A stretch of DNA of 37,541 bases from Leptospiraceae bacterium (lineage in GTDB: Bacteria; Spirochaetota; Leptospiria; Turneriellales; Turneriellaceae), in NCBI GenBank assembly GCA_020440825.1, contig JAGRNJ010000030.1:1-37541 (forward strand). The letters are read 5' to 3'. Positions 23,102-31,603 of the stretch are shown here, in pieces (the stretch's first letter is position 1; each line of letters starts with the position of its first letter). The position numbers and the translations under genes are program-made. The notes beneath the pieces are model-generated. The model searched no databases. It was not told the origin of the DNA and was given only the letters and a program-made list of their open reading frames with translations.

Positions 23102-24994
23102 TCAATAGGTACCGGCAATACTCTCGCCATACGTGCGTTTTAAGCGGGTAAGCGCCCGCCTTGCCTGGTCTGGCGATATTCCCCGTTTTTCAGCATCCCG
23201 GTACAGGGCTACAGCATCTTCAATTGCATTATTGCCTTCGTGAAATCTCGCCAGATCAAAATACACATCCCCGATTGGGATAGCATTTCGTATGGATTCC
23301 ATTTTACCGAGCAGGCTCTTTTCTACATTGTAAGATGCCTCAAGTCTAAGATACTGATTGAGGTCTTTCATGATAGTATCATTGAGCAAAGGTTTTTTTG
23401 CCCGTTGAATTTCATCATAAATTTTTTGAATTTCTGCCCGTTGAGTAACAATCATGCTGTCGAGCTGTTCAAAAGAACGCTTCGATTCTTCGAGGTATGT
23501 CTGCATGCTTTGAAAATTTCCCGACTTTCGATGAGCAAAACCCAGATAGCGGTTGGTATGAAATTTCTGTTGTAACCAGTCTGCGCGCTGTTCAGTATTG
23601 CTGGGGTTAAGACTTTGCAGGTATGTATTGAAATTATTCATTAACTCGATTGAACGTTCATAGTTGCCAGAATTATCTGCATGCAGTTTGCCAAGCTCGT
23701 AAGTTAATGTCCATTTATCTTTTTCATTCGTCGTGGCAGCCAGTGCTTTTTCATAGAAGAAAATACTGTCTACATAGCGCCGTGTATTGTGGTACAATGC
23801 GCCCAGAGCAAGGTATGTCGAAGCAATTTGCTCTTCTTTCAATTGTACTTTTCCCTGCATTTTTTGCGCATCGAGTGCTTTCTCGTAAGCATAAATTGCT
23901 CTGCGCACATGCCGGGAAGATTTGTATTCATTGCCCAGTCGAAACGGTATTTCAGGGTTTTTGGGGTCTAATCGCGATGCCATTTCCATCAGGTTGGCAA
24001 AAGCAGTAAACTCCCGGTTCTGACTGTAGTCATGCAAGAGCGACTGGTTAAATTCTGTTTTGTAGAGCACTTTCTTGTTTAATATTTTCTGCCGTTCTTT
24101 GATTCGATCTTCAATATTCCGAATCAGTTCAGCTGTTTCTACCAGCAATGCCCCTGATTCTGAATTGTAAAGTTCGGCAATCTGTTCAAATTTTGCTTCC
24201 GCTGCTTTCAGATCATTTTTCAAGGTAGCTGCATTGTTCTGTAAGGTTGCAAGGCTTGCCTCATCGTTTTTTAACTGGTTCTGTAAATCTGCCTGGTTAC
24301 GCACGATGACCGGCTGCGGGTCTCCCGGGCGCCGGTAGCTCTCTCGAGCCAGATTGTCTTCGGTGGCAGAGATGCGAAGTTCGAGTGAGCGTATGCTGGT
24401 TTCTGTTTTCGCCAGATCTTCGGTTATTTTTTTGTAGGCATTGGCCGCACTGATTTGTTCATCATTGGGCTTCAATAAGCTCAATCGGTCTTCGTTTGTG
24501 TATACTTCAGGATTCAGGCGCAGGGTACGGTATCTTAAAGACTGTGCATAGTGGTAGGCTGCCTGAAAAGGCCGGTTTAATTTTAGCTGAGCCCGGGCCA
24601 TATACCAGTGCATCTTGAATACATTTGGGGCTTCTTTAATCAAAAAACCATTGGCAGGCTGGGACAGTAGATTTTTAACAAACAATCTGGTAAGGTTAAT
24701 ATTCCATTCTTTCTGGTAGCGGCCATCCGACTCGCCGCTACCCAGATCTTGACGTTGCTGAATTTTTTTGCGGGACGGGTCACTTAAATAAAACTCATCG
24801 AGACGACGGCCTAACTCTTCTGAAACCCCCCGAGGGTCAAAGTCAGTATCTGTCGCGATGGTTTCGATTTCTTCGAGTGAGTATTGAGAATACCGGGCGA
24901 TATCCCTCTGTAAGACCATGCGCTCAGACTGTGCGAACAGAAAGGAAGATGCAATTGGTAAAAGCATGCAAAACGTCCGGCACAATTTCCCCAT
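23102..24994 (-). CDS. Secreted TPR protein of the LpoB cluster
   Basis: About 631 residues from the ATG at 24994, which gives a signal peptide MGKLCRTFCMLLPIASSFLFAQ; the longer TTG reading at 25075 adds a run that is not signal-like. TPR-type helix pairs occur near the middle and C-terminus (for example IPFRLGNEYKSSRHVRRAIYAYEKAL and STYLALGALYHNTRRYVDSIFFYEKAL). A coiled-coil of about 100 residues (from DLAKTETSIRSLELRI to LKAAEAKFEQIA) lies between. A periplasmic scaffold is likely. It follows the COG3014-like lipoprotein gene by 103 nt and ends next to the Arc-like gene's stop. Confidence 0.8.
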   Translation of the reverse strand: MGKLCRTFCMLLPIASSFLFAQSERMVLQRDIARYSQYSLEEIETIATDTDFDPRGVSEELGRRLDEFYLSDPSRKKIQQRQDLGSGESDGRYQKEWNINLTRLFVKNLLSQPANGFLIKEAPNVFKMHWYMARAQLKLNRPFQAAYHYAQSLRYRTLRLNPEVYTNEDRLSLLKPNDEQISAANAYKKITEDLAKTETSIRSLELRISATEDNLARESYRRPGDPQPVIVRNQADLQNQLKNDEASLATLQNNAATLKNDLKAAEAKFEQIAELYNSESGALLVETAELIRNIEDRIKERQKILNKKVLYKTEFNQSLLHDYSQNREFTAFANLMEMASRLDPKNPEIPFRLGNEYKSSRHVRRAIYAYEKALDAQKMQGKVQLKEEQIASTYLALGALYHNTRRYVDSIFFYEKALAATTNEKDKWTLTYELGKLHADNSGNYERSIELMNNFNTYLQSLNPSNTEQRADWLQQKFHTNRYLGFAHRKSGNFQSMQTYLEESKRSFEQLDSMIVTQRAEIQKIYDEIQRAKKPLLNDTIMKDLNQYLRLEASYNVEKSLLGKMESIRNAIPIGDVYFDLARFHEGNNAIEDAVALYRDAEKRGISPDQARRALTRLKRTYGESIAGTY

Positions 24995-25097
24995 ATCTAT
25001 AATATCGGCAAAAAACAGAAATCTGACAGTATTTAACCGGGCACGAAAGATCAGAATAGCTTTCTGAGACGGCAAATCGCCTATAGTTTATTCAACC

Positions 25098-26513
25098 CTA
25101 AAGGCCTACCGGTATTGCTTCTACTCCAGGGGTAAATGATCGCAGATTAACATATACTGTCTTTCCTGCTTCAATGGTAATCTCTGCGGGAATTTCATTT
25201 ATTTCCCGCACCCCGGGTGAGAGCCGCATCGTTAAAGTATACGTTCCCGGTTCAAGTATAATTCTTTGCATTTGAATATTGGCCGGTAACGTGCGCCAGC
25301 AGCGCAGATCGGGTTTTAAAGTCTGGGCTACTGCAGCCCCGGCCCCGCCGCCAATGAGAATTTTCAAGATCGCCCCGCCTAAACCGCCACCGACTGCTTC
25401 ATCGGCAGACTTTCCCAGAGCATACGAGGCCACTGCCGCCGAGACAAATTTGACGGCCAGACTTGCAGTGCTTTTAGCCACCATTGCATCATACTGGTCA
25501 TTAAAATTATGTGTGGCCATACTCTCATAATCGGTAAGCACTTGCAGATTATATTGCTGGTCGTTTAAGGTTAGTGAGGCAGTCTTAGCAGCGGCCGGGT
25601 CGCGAAAAACGTACTCAGGAATCGGGTTTTCAGCAGTACCAAGAGCCGCTACCGCCGCAGCAGAAGAAAGCATTGAACCTTCACTGAGAATTGCTGCATC
25701 AATGGCTACCCGCATTGCCAGCCAGAATTTCTGATCTTGCGCCAGTTTGCCCCGGCTTTTTTTAACCGGAGCCTTCCCGGCCTGATGAATGATAACCAAT
25801 TGCCCTTTTTCTTTGATATTGTCAAATTGACGGTTATCTTTGATTGTCAATTCTAATTCTCGAATTGTCTCAAGATCATTTTCTTTTTTGGCCAGAATAT
25901 ATTTTTGACGATTCAGCCAGCTCGAATCAAATTTGAATAATTCAAAATTTTTGTATTGAACCCTGGCTGTGTTCCAGTCTTTATCATCTTCTGCCAGCAA
26001 AGCAGATAAATAGCGGGCTGCCAGTACCTGCTTATATGCGGCATCATCATATTTCAGGGTACGCATATCCAGTTCGAGTTTCTGCAGAGTCTTTCGGGCC
26101 GCATCTTTCTGGTTTAAGAGCACAAAGTTTAATGCGCGATAGTAGCCGACCAAAACGTGCTCAAAGATTTCGCCATGATATTCACTGCCGCGTTCATTCA
26201 ATATAAAAGCACTGACTTCATCAGAGACACTGGTACGGTATTCATCGATCAGATTTTGTGCAGCTTGAAAGACATTGTTGCTTTGCTCATAATCGCCTGC
26301 AGTATGCAGGGTAATTCCTGCTTCAAGATAATATACAAGTTTGTCTTCATCGCCGGCTTCGGCTGCATTGTATTTGATAGATGCGACAGCCTGGGCAGGA
26401 GATCCCTCAAAGAATGATTTCTCTGCCGAGAGCATTCTCTGCTGGTAAGAGGCACCACAATTCAGCAGAAGAAAAATGAGAAAGAAGAAGAGTGCAGGGC
26501 GGATGGCTTGCAC
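25098..26513 (-). CDS. COG3014-like lipoprotein
   Basis: 471 residues with a lipoprotein signal ending LLLNC (Cys about 19). The first about 220 residues are TPR-like helices. A glycine/alanine-rich stretch (about 375-395) could insert in or lie on a membrane, and the last about 60 residues are beta-rich (PGTYTLTMRLSPG, AGKTVYVNLRS). This layout, and a neighbour coding LpoB, fit the uncharacterised COG3014 family. The start is GTG at 26513, 9 nt after the stop of the LpoB-like gene. A role with LpoB in peptidoglycan synthesis control is inference from gene linkage. Confidence 0.72.
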   Translation of the reverse strand: MQAIRPALFFFLIFLLLNCGASYQQRMLSAEKSFFEGSPAQAVASIKYNAAEAGDEDKLVYYLEAGITLHTAGDYEQSNNVFQAAQNLIDEYRTSVSDEVSAFILNERGSEYHGEIFEHVLVGYYRALNFVLLNQKDAARKTLQKLELDMRTLKYDDAAYKQVLAARYLSALLAEDDKDWNTARVQYKNFELFKFDSSWLNRQKYILAKKENDLETIRELELTIKDNRQFDNIKEKGQLVIIHQAGKAPVKKSRGKLAQDQKFWLAMRVAIDAAILSEGSMLSSAAAVAALGTAENPIPEYVFRDPAAAKTASLTLNDQQYNLQVLTDYESMATHNFNDQYDAMVAKSTASLAVKFVSAAVASYALGKSADEAVGGGLGGAILKILIGGGAGAAVAQTLKPDLRCWRTLPANIQMQRIILEPGTYTLTMRLSPGVREINEIPAEITIEAGKTVYVNLRSFTPGVEAIPVGL

Positions 26514-26522
26514 CTTACAAAT

Positions 26523-27092
26523 CTACCAGTCGAGCCCGCCTTTTTGCAGGGCGGGCATTTTGCGAAAGACTTCTTTCTCAGATGCAACGACAACCTGGGT
26601 TTCGACAGATCTGACTTCCAGGCGAATGGTCTGTTCTACGATTCTATCACCATCTGAACGAAAAATATTTTCATCAATTACTGCTTCTATGAAATAATCG
26701 GGCGTTTTCATTTTTCCTGACTGCAGCTCTTTTTCGGTCAGGCCGGTTTGTGAAAACTCCATTTCTTGCATGGCGCGTTCCCGGTCTTCTACCCGAATGG
26801 TTGGTAAGCCAGCCTTCAAAAGACCGGCCACCAGGCTGTCGGCAAATATATCGAGCGGAATGATTTCAGAGGTTTTGTTTCTTACCGGCAATAAGGCAAA
26901 ATATTTGGTTTCTTCGCCCTTCTTCAGTGTACCAGAAACCTTTTGAGCGAGGGATGCAGCCGCATTTTCAAGTTCCTGGCGAGTCAGCTCGCCAGAATCA
27001 GATAAAAATTCAGTCTTTGTATCGAGCCGTTTTGTGGCTGTAGAACAGGAAACCACCATCACCAGACTCATCAGTATTCCAATTGATTTCAT
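26523..27092 (-). CDS. lpoB: LpoB-family penicillin-binding-protein activator lipoprotein
   Basis: 189 residues. The signal peptide ends VVSCS (Cys16). The core matches the LpoB family: YFALLPVRNKTSEIIPLDIFADSLVAGLLKAGLPTIRVEDRERAM and DYFIEAVIDENIFRSDGDRIVEQTIRLEVRSVET. In Escherichia coli, LpoB is an outer-membrane lipoprotein that activates PBP1b across the periplasm; here the symbol marks family, not proven partner. First gene of a minus-strand cluster with the COG3014-like lipoprotein and a TPR protein. The upstream region to 27398 is shared with a divergent gene. Confidence 0.78.
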   Translation of the reverse strand: MKSIGILMSLVMVVSCSTATKRLDTKTEFLSDSGELTRQELENAAASLAQKVSGTLKKGEETKYFALLPVRNKTSEIIPLDIFADSLVAGLLKAGLPTIRVEDRERAMQEMEFSQTGLTEKELQSGKMKTPDYFIEAVIDENIFRSDGDRIVEQTIRLEVRSVETQVVVASEKEVFRKMPALQKGGLDW

Positions 27093-27191
27093 AAACCCTC
27101 ACGATAATCGCAATACAAAATTGACGTTGCACAAAAACGACGAATTTTGCAATCGCTCTTTTCGATTACCATAGTATTAGACGGGGTTCAA

Positions 27192-27220
27192 TTGATAAAG
27201 TTCAAAAAAGAATGTAAAAC
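27192..27220 (+). promoter_or_regulatory. Candidate promoter of the small secreted protein
   Basis: TTGATA (27192-27197), a 17-nt spacer and TAAAAC (27215-27220). It is followed by a perfect 12-bp palindrome ttttcgcgaaaa (27223-27234) that would lie at the transcript start. The gene-free stretch 27093-27398 also holds the leader ORF below and must contain the lpoB promoter, which I cannot place. Confidence 0.4.
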
Positions 27221-27322
27221 TGTTTTCGCGAAAAGTATTCAGCAAGCGGCAACAAACGACCAGTTTTTTTTGAAAAAAAGTGCATTTTCGGGGTAAAATT
27301 CCGTATTGATACGGAAAAAAGT

Positions 27323-27397
27323 ATGAAGCAATGCGGAGGATCAACAGGAACAGATTTCTTAATCTTAGAACATCAAGAAATTGATACGGAGGATTAA
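27323..27397 (+). CDS. Leader ORF (24 aa) with a duplicated initiation region
   Basis: ATG at 27323 opens 24 sense codons ending in TAA at 27395-27397, one base before the ATG of the next gene. The 11-nt sequence attgatacgga occurs both 7 nt before this ATG (27305-27315) and 8 nt before the next ATG (27380-27390). The peptide is glycine/threonine- and acid-rich with one Cys and no attenuation-type codon run. It could be a translated leader controlling the next gene, or the relic of a tandem duplication. Confidence 0.4.
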   Translation: MKQCGGSTGTDFLILEHQEIDTED

Positions 27398-27398
27398 A

Positions 27399-27776
27399 AT
27401 GAAAAAAATGATAACTACAGTTTCAGCTCTCGCTTTCGCTTTTACAGGGTTTTTGTCTGCAGAGATAATTACCAAAGAATCCAGCGATTCAGTCTACAAG
27501 CGAGTCACCATTCAGAATGAGTGTACTTCTGTTGCACCTGTAGAGGTTTCCAGCGGATACATCAAAAGCAATTTCAGAGACCAGATGGTTCGCAAAATGG
27601 ATCAATCGGTTAAAGCTGTAAACGGCAATGCGCTGGTAATTACCAAGCTTGACCGGGTAGACCATACCAAAATGGGCAAGAAATTCAAAGCCGAAGGTAT
27701 CGCTTACCAGTGCAGCTCAAATACTCTTGCAAAACTGGGAGTAGAGAACACCAAAACCATCGCAATGGTCAGATAG
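27399..27776 (+). CDS. Small secreted protein, RcsF/DUF4156-like (tentative)
   Basis: 125 residues from the ATG at 27399, chosen for its GGAGGA Shine-Dalgarno 7 nt upstream; a TTG at 27381 is rejected. A clear signal peptide ends near GFLSA. Two cysteines (NECTSV and AYQCSS) could form a disulfide. The motif KAVNGNALVITKL followed by AEGIAYQC recalls the RcsF/DUF4156 fold of envelope stress sensors, but I cannot confirm this. A monocistronic unit: own promoter, strong ribosome site and a strong terminator, suggesting high expression. Confidence 0.75.
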   Translation: MKKMITTVSALAFAFTGFLSAEIITKESSDSVYKRVTIQNECTSVAPVEVSSGYIKSNFRDQMVRKMDQSVKAVNGNALVITKLDRVDHTKMGKKFKAEGIAYQCSSNTLAKLGVENTKTIAMVR

Positions 27777-27803
27777 TCGTTTGAATTTTCACTCAAAGAT
27801 TCG

Positions 27804-27856
27804 TTGCGGGTTTGGCTGGCTTCTGAAAATGGAGCCAGCTCCCGCAATAGTTTTTT
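27804..27856 (+). terminator. Intrinsic terminator
   Basis: ttgcggg (27804-27810) pairs with cccgcaa (27841-27847) and, inside, ctggct (27816-27821) with agccag (27833-27838). A run of six T follows at 27851-27856. It ends the small secreted protein gene. The hydrolase gene converging from the other side stops 16 nt further on. Confidence 0.88.
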
Positions 27857-27871
27857 AAATACTCTTGCCTG

Positions 27872-28789
27872 TTATTTTGTCTGCAAAACCCATTTCTGCA
27901 CAATCGGAAAAATTTCTGAAGCTGCACTTTTCGATGAGAAAAGCATTGCATGATCATAATCGGTACTCAGAAAATTGTCTTCACCAGCAGCGAAATACAG
28001 TTTCTGAGTGGAACGTGAAACTTCTCCATAGGTTTTGAACGTATTGAACCAGGCCTCTGTAGGGGCCAGAGAATCAATTTTCCCACCTATGAAAGCAGCG
28101 GGCAGAGACAGTCGACGCAAAACGGATTTCTGGCTGTCAAAATTCAATTTTGCATTCTGTATATTTCCTGGTTTTAATGATCGTCCTTTTTCTTCTTTTG
28201 ATTGCAGATACAGTGAGCAGAGACTGGTTGCAGAACTGCAGCTTCCTGGCCATTTCTCATTTGTCATTCGCCTTAAAAATGAACCGGGATATTCATAATC
28301 AAATCCTGTTCCCAGAAAAAATACCCGGGAGAGAAAGCGGGTCTCTGCACTTTCTGTCAGAAGAAATTCCAATGCTGCCTGCCCACCGAGAGAGAGGCCG
28401 CCCAGTACAATTCTGCTCCCTCTGGAAAGTTCGCGTACCTCTTTTAATGCTTCAGGCAGGGCCGATGATAAGTCATTTAAGTCTCTGCCTTTTGAGGGAC
28501 GTACCAGAAAAACTGTGAATCCCCGTGAATTGAGCCAGGGAATCAACCGGGTGTGCTCCCCTTCATACAGTTCAGTATCTGTAAAAATCAGCGGCGAGGT
28601 CAATAGTACCACCGGGGTTTCGTCATTTGTATAGTAAGTGATGGGAAAACGAATGAGTTCCGCCTTATCACCGATTCTTATGCCTTGAAAAGTATCTTTA
28701 CTGGTAAAATTGGCAACCGATCCGCAGGCTGTTATCAGTATGACAGCGAATACGGAAACGAGTGTTTTGAGAATACTGTTATGGCTCAT
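27872..28789 (-). CDS. Lipoprotein alpha/beta hydrolase (PHA-synthase/depolymerase-like)
   Basis: 305 residues. The signal peptide ends LITAC (Cys22). The alpha/beta-hydrolase nucleophile elbow is GLSLGGQ, the acid is probably Asp in GGKIDSLAP and the base His in DYDHAML. The PVVLLTSPLIF strand and the overall arrangement resemble lipases and polyhydroxyalkanoate synthase-like hydrolases. Substrate unknown; likely an ester in the envelope. Its start overlaps the end of the preceding hydrolase gene by 11 nt, so the two are co-translated. Confidence 0.8.
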   Translation of the reverse strand: MSHNSILKTLVSVFAVILITACGSVANFTSKDTFQGIRIGDKAELIRFPITYYTNDETPVVLLTSPLIFTDTELYEGEHTRLIPWLNSRGFTVFLVRPSKGRDLNDLSSALPEALKEVRELSRGSRIVLGGLSLGGQAALEFLLTESAETRFLSRVFFLGTGFDYEYPGSFLRRMTNEKWPGSCSSATSLCSLYLQSKEEKGRSLKPGNIQNAKLNFDSQKSVLRRLSLPAAFIGGKIDSLAPTEAWFNTFKTYGEVSRSTQKLYFAAGEDNFLSTDYDHAMLFSSKSAASEIFPIVQKWVLQTK

Positions 28790-29891
28790 CGGTGGTCTCC
28801 TGTTCTGTTGCTTCAGGTTCCACGGGTGGCGGTGGGGTATCCCGTTTATTCAGCCACTCAATGACTTTAGGGTGAACCTCTTTGTGAGCATGCAGACCCA
28901 TCACCATATCTGTATGGCCGTAGTCATCGGTAAATCCCGCTGCCCGTTCGAGCAGCATCAGAGTCTTGTCATCCGAGCCTATTTTGTCCCACGAAGCCCG
29001 TACTGAAGCCGGGTCAGCGAGATGGTCACGTCTGCCGCCAATGGTCAGTACCGGGATTTTAATATTCGGCAGCTCTTCAAAGTACGAGAACCCTCCGCCG
29101 GCAGACACAAGTTCACCGGCATTGAGTGAATAGAGAAACTGTTTTGCTTCTGGTTTGGCGATATCGTTGGTAGCAAACCACATCAGCTTTCTTTCCATCT
29201 GATAACCTGTATTTTCGGGATGGTACAGCATTACCCTGAATTGAGACGGTATAAAAATTGGGGCAAGAGATCCCCATTGAGCGGCCATTTTGATGGGCAC
29301 TGAGGGTATAATGATCATACCGGGTGCAGCGTTGTTCCAGGTCATCAGTACCCGTGAAAGAGGTACAAACACCGTGGGTGACCCATAGGTGACCAGATTG
29401 GCGATGCGATTCTCTTTATAGTGTCCGATTCTGGCATAGGCAACCATGCCTCCCATGCTGTGGCCCATCCAGTTAACTTTTTCTGCCCCGGTCTTTTTCA
29501 AGACAAAACTTAAAGCTGTGTCGACGTCGTCTTTTACATAGTCATCTACATTATAGGTAAATGTCTTATCGCCAAACCACCAGCCAGTATCGCCGGCATC
29601 TCTTCTGCCGCGCAGATCCATAAGCCACACATCATAGCCTGCGCGCTGCAGCATGCTTACCAGGCTTTGTTCTTCTTTTGCTTTCCAGTAATTGCGGTTT
29701 GACAACAGTCCATGGCAGATAATAACCGGGTAGTTGCGCTTTATTTTGGCAATGGGGGGAAAATGCTCAATGGTAAGTTTGAAGCCGTCCCGGGTAACGG
29801 GATGATGTATTGTGCCGTGCTTTTCAAGACTGACACAAGACCAGGCAAACAAAGTGAACAGAAAAAGAATAATGATTTTGAATGTTTTCAT
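28779..29891 (-). CDS. Lipoprotein alpha/beta hydrolase (lipase-like)
   Basis: 370 residues. The signal peptide ends FAWSC (Cys19). The oxyanion strand VIICHGLLSNRNYW, nucleophile elbow GHSMGGM, acid Asp in GGRRDHLAD and base His in DYGHTDMVMG are all in place. The lid region and WLMDLRGR follow the acid lipase (LipA/gastric lipase) pattern. The C-terminus is a proline- and acid-rich tail (about 350-370). Probably an envelope-anchored esterase or lipase. First of a pair with the next hydrolase, and 8 nt after a small outer-membrane protein gene on the same strand. Confidence 0.85.
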   Translation of the reverse strand: MKTFKIIILFLFTLFAWSCVSLEKHGTIHHPVTRDGFKLTIEHFPPIAKIKRNYPVIICHGLLSNRNYWKAKEEQSLVSMLQRAGYDVWLMDLRGRRDAGDTGWWFGDKTFTYNVDDYVKDDVDTALSFVLKKTGAEKVNWMGHSMGGMVAYARIGHYKENRIANLVTYGSPTVFVPLSRVLMTWNNAAPGMIIIPSVPIKMAAQWGSLAPIFIPSQFRVMLYHPENTGYQMERKLMWFATNDIAKPEAKQFLYSLNAGELVSAGGGFSYFEELPNIKIPVLTIGGRRDHLADPASVRASWDKIGSDDKTLMLLERAAGFTDDYGHTDMVMGLHAHKEVHPKVIEWLNKRDTPPPPVEPEATEQETTDEP

Positions 29892-29899
29892 AAGCCCGC

Positions 29900-30469
29900 T
29901 TAAAAATAAAATCCAATATGAATGCTGTGGCCCAGACCGCTCATATCGAGAGGAATCGTCTTGGCATAATGTACCATTGCATATCTCAATTCATATTCGA
30001 TGAAGAATGAACCCCAGAAATAAAAACTTAAACCGGTGTGCAGTGAGGTTCGGGCAAACCAGCCAGATGGAGCATTCGGTAATGTGATGTTGACAAAACC
30101 CGAGTCACCACCAAAATAGAAATCAAACATCGAGCGCGGGAACATATGAATGCTCAGGCCCAGAGCAAGCGGGAAATAAGAAAAACCAGACGGGCTGCTT
30201 GATAGCGGAATCGCCGTCTCGCCGCGAAAACCGAAATAGTTATTTGTGAAGTACTCGAAACGTCCTGAGAGTAATGTTATAGAATTTGCATCACCAGCCT
30301 GCTGAATCCAGGAGCCGGCTGACAATTTAAGATGTTCATCCTGGTAGCCGTCGTGATGTTCTTCGTTGAACTGGTTCCAGCGATCCCGAATTTGCACCTT
30401 GGCCGATAAGCTCGAATGCAAGGTGAGCCCCAGCAGAATTAAGCAGGGCACAATAAATTTTCTGTACAT
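29900..30469 (-). CDS. Small outer-membrane beta-barrel protein
   Basis: 189 residues from the ATG at 30469 (MYRKFIVPC); a TTG at 30502 would add 11 residues of no signal character. A signal peptide ends near SSLSA. About eight amphipathic strands with aromatic residues follow, and the last residue is Phe in a barrel insertion motif (IHIGFYF). The size fits an eight-stranded barrel of the OmpX/OmpA-barrel type. Function unknown. Grouped with two lipoprotein hydrolases downstream, so an envelope lipid or surface role is possible. Confidence 0.75.
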   Translation of the reverse strand: MYRKFIVPCLILLGLTLHSSLSAKVQIRDRWNQFNEEHHDGYQDEHLKLSAGSWIQQAGDANSITLLSGRFEYFTNNYFGFRGETAIPLSSSPSGFSYFPLALGLSIHMFPRSMFDFYFGGDSGFVNITLPNAPSGWFARTSLHTGLSFYFWGSFFIEYELRYAMVHYAKTIPLDMSGLGHSIHIGFYF

Positions 30470-30529
30470 TAAACCAGTTTTCAATGATGACGCAGGCGTC
30501 AATAATTATCTGATTTTTTATGAATTTTC

Positions 30530-31393
30530 TTAGCGCGTAGCTCGCAGATAGCTTGTTATCAGTTGATGCGGAATGCGAGAAAACGTCTGGCAATGAAAAA
30601 AGTCATATAAAGTACTGCCGGTTGAATTATCGTCACTAACGTTCTGTGTGACATGATTTTGCAGATCGTCAAGGTGCACTAGTCTAACCTCGAGAGTGTA
30701 ACGAATCTGTGAGGTGCGGTTAGGTAACGTACAATGCAAATGTGCGGGTGAAAACGCCAACAATTGTCCTGCTGGTAAAGCCGGTCGAATCAAACTGTTA
30801 AAATCTAATGGTTCGGTAACAGAGGGAAACAGTTTGGGATGAGTGCCCAATGATTGAAAGCCGCCCTGTTCACACCAGCGTTCATAATCAAATAATTCAG
30901 AATTATTGGGCACGTATTTCTGCCAGTTATCTGGCAGAATTCCCATCGATGCTTCTTTGGCAACATCAAATACAGGAATCCAAAGATTGATCTGGCAATG
31001 TGGGTTGGCGTACCACATGTCGCGGTGCCAGGTGAACGCCATAGAGGCATCGGGTATATGTTCAAGCCCCGGGGCAATTGCCCGCAAGCGTACAGCATCA
31101 AAATAAAAATCTTGCGGACGTAAATTTAACCCCTCAAGTAAATGCGCAACCCCCGTATAAATACGACGGTCCTTTTTTATGAGGTCTCTTGCCTTTTGTA
31201 TTTTATTGAAAAAATCAGGATGCGCAGAATCTGGGTAGTCAGGCGGATGGCTCACACCTAAAGTCTGGGCAATGGCCTCCCTTGCGGGAGAAAGCCAATT
31301 TTCAAGAAAAGGAATTGTGGCTGCGTACATGTCTCCGCGATGCAGATTTTGCCACTGAGAGTCAGGTTGATTTTGCCATAGCTTAATTATCAT
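30530..31393 (-). CDS. Fe(II)/2-oxoglutarate dioxygenase-like (phytanoyl-CoA dioxygenase type)
   Basis: 287 residues. The metal triad is visible: HxD in FTWHRDMWY (His123, Asp125), a distal His in FSPAHLHCTLPN (about 218-220) and Arg231 in QIRYTLEVRLV as 2-oxoglutarate ligand. The NPHCQINLWIPVFD strand between them fits the double-stranded beta-helix core. Such enzymes hydroxylate or halogenate small molecules or lipids. No biosynthetic partners are adjacent. ATG at 31393. It may head the minus-strand group with the barrel and the hydrolases. Confidence 0.75.
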   Translation of the reverse strand: MIIKLWQNQPDSQWQNLHRGDMYAATIPFLENWLSPAREAIAQTLGVSHPPDYPDSAHPDFFNKIQKARDLIKKDRRIYTGVAHLLEGLNLRPQDFYFDAVRLRAIAPGLEHIPDASMAFTWHRDMWYANPHCQINLWIPVFDVAKEASMGILPDNWQKYVPNNSELFDYERWCEQGGFQSLGTHPKLFPSVTEPLDFNSLIRPALPAGQLLAFSPAHLHCTLPNRTSQIRYTLEVRLVHLDDLQNHVTQNVSDDNSTGSTLYDFFHCQTFSRIPHQLITSYLRATR

Positions 31394-31541
31394 TATTTAA
31401 TAATTGAAGATAATCTCAAAAAAAATGAATTGCCTGGGTTTCGAATCTTGAATGAATCAGTGAATTTATCAAGCACATCGGCCAAAACAGTTTTTAGCAA
31501 ATCTCAAGTAGCTCCCAGTATTTATAGGGAATTGACTTTTG

Positions 31542-31578
31542 GGGCAACCCTTAAAAAACTTAAGTTCTTTCGTTGCCC
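31542..31578. repeat. Inverted repeat in a gene-free gap
   Basis: gggcaac (31542-31548) pairs with gttgccc (31572-31578), with an inner palindrome aacttaagtt (31557-31566). It lies just downstream of the S33 hydrolase gene on the minus strand. On that strand the T-run comes before the stem rather than after it, so it is not a standard intrinsic terminator, though it could still stop transcription or protect the 3' end. The rest of 31394-31603 shows nothing I can name. Confidence 0.45.
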
Positions 31579-31603
31579 TAAAAAATCGTTGATTGCCGCG
31601 CCC

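Noticed and set aside
31542-31578. Intrinsic terminator for the S33 hydrolase operon
   Set aside because: The stem is good but the T-run lies before it on the minus strand, not after it.
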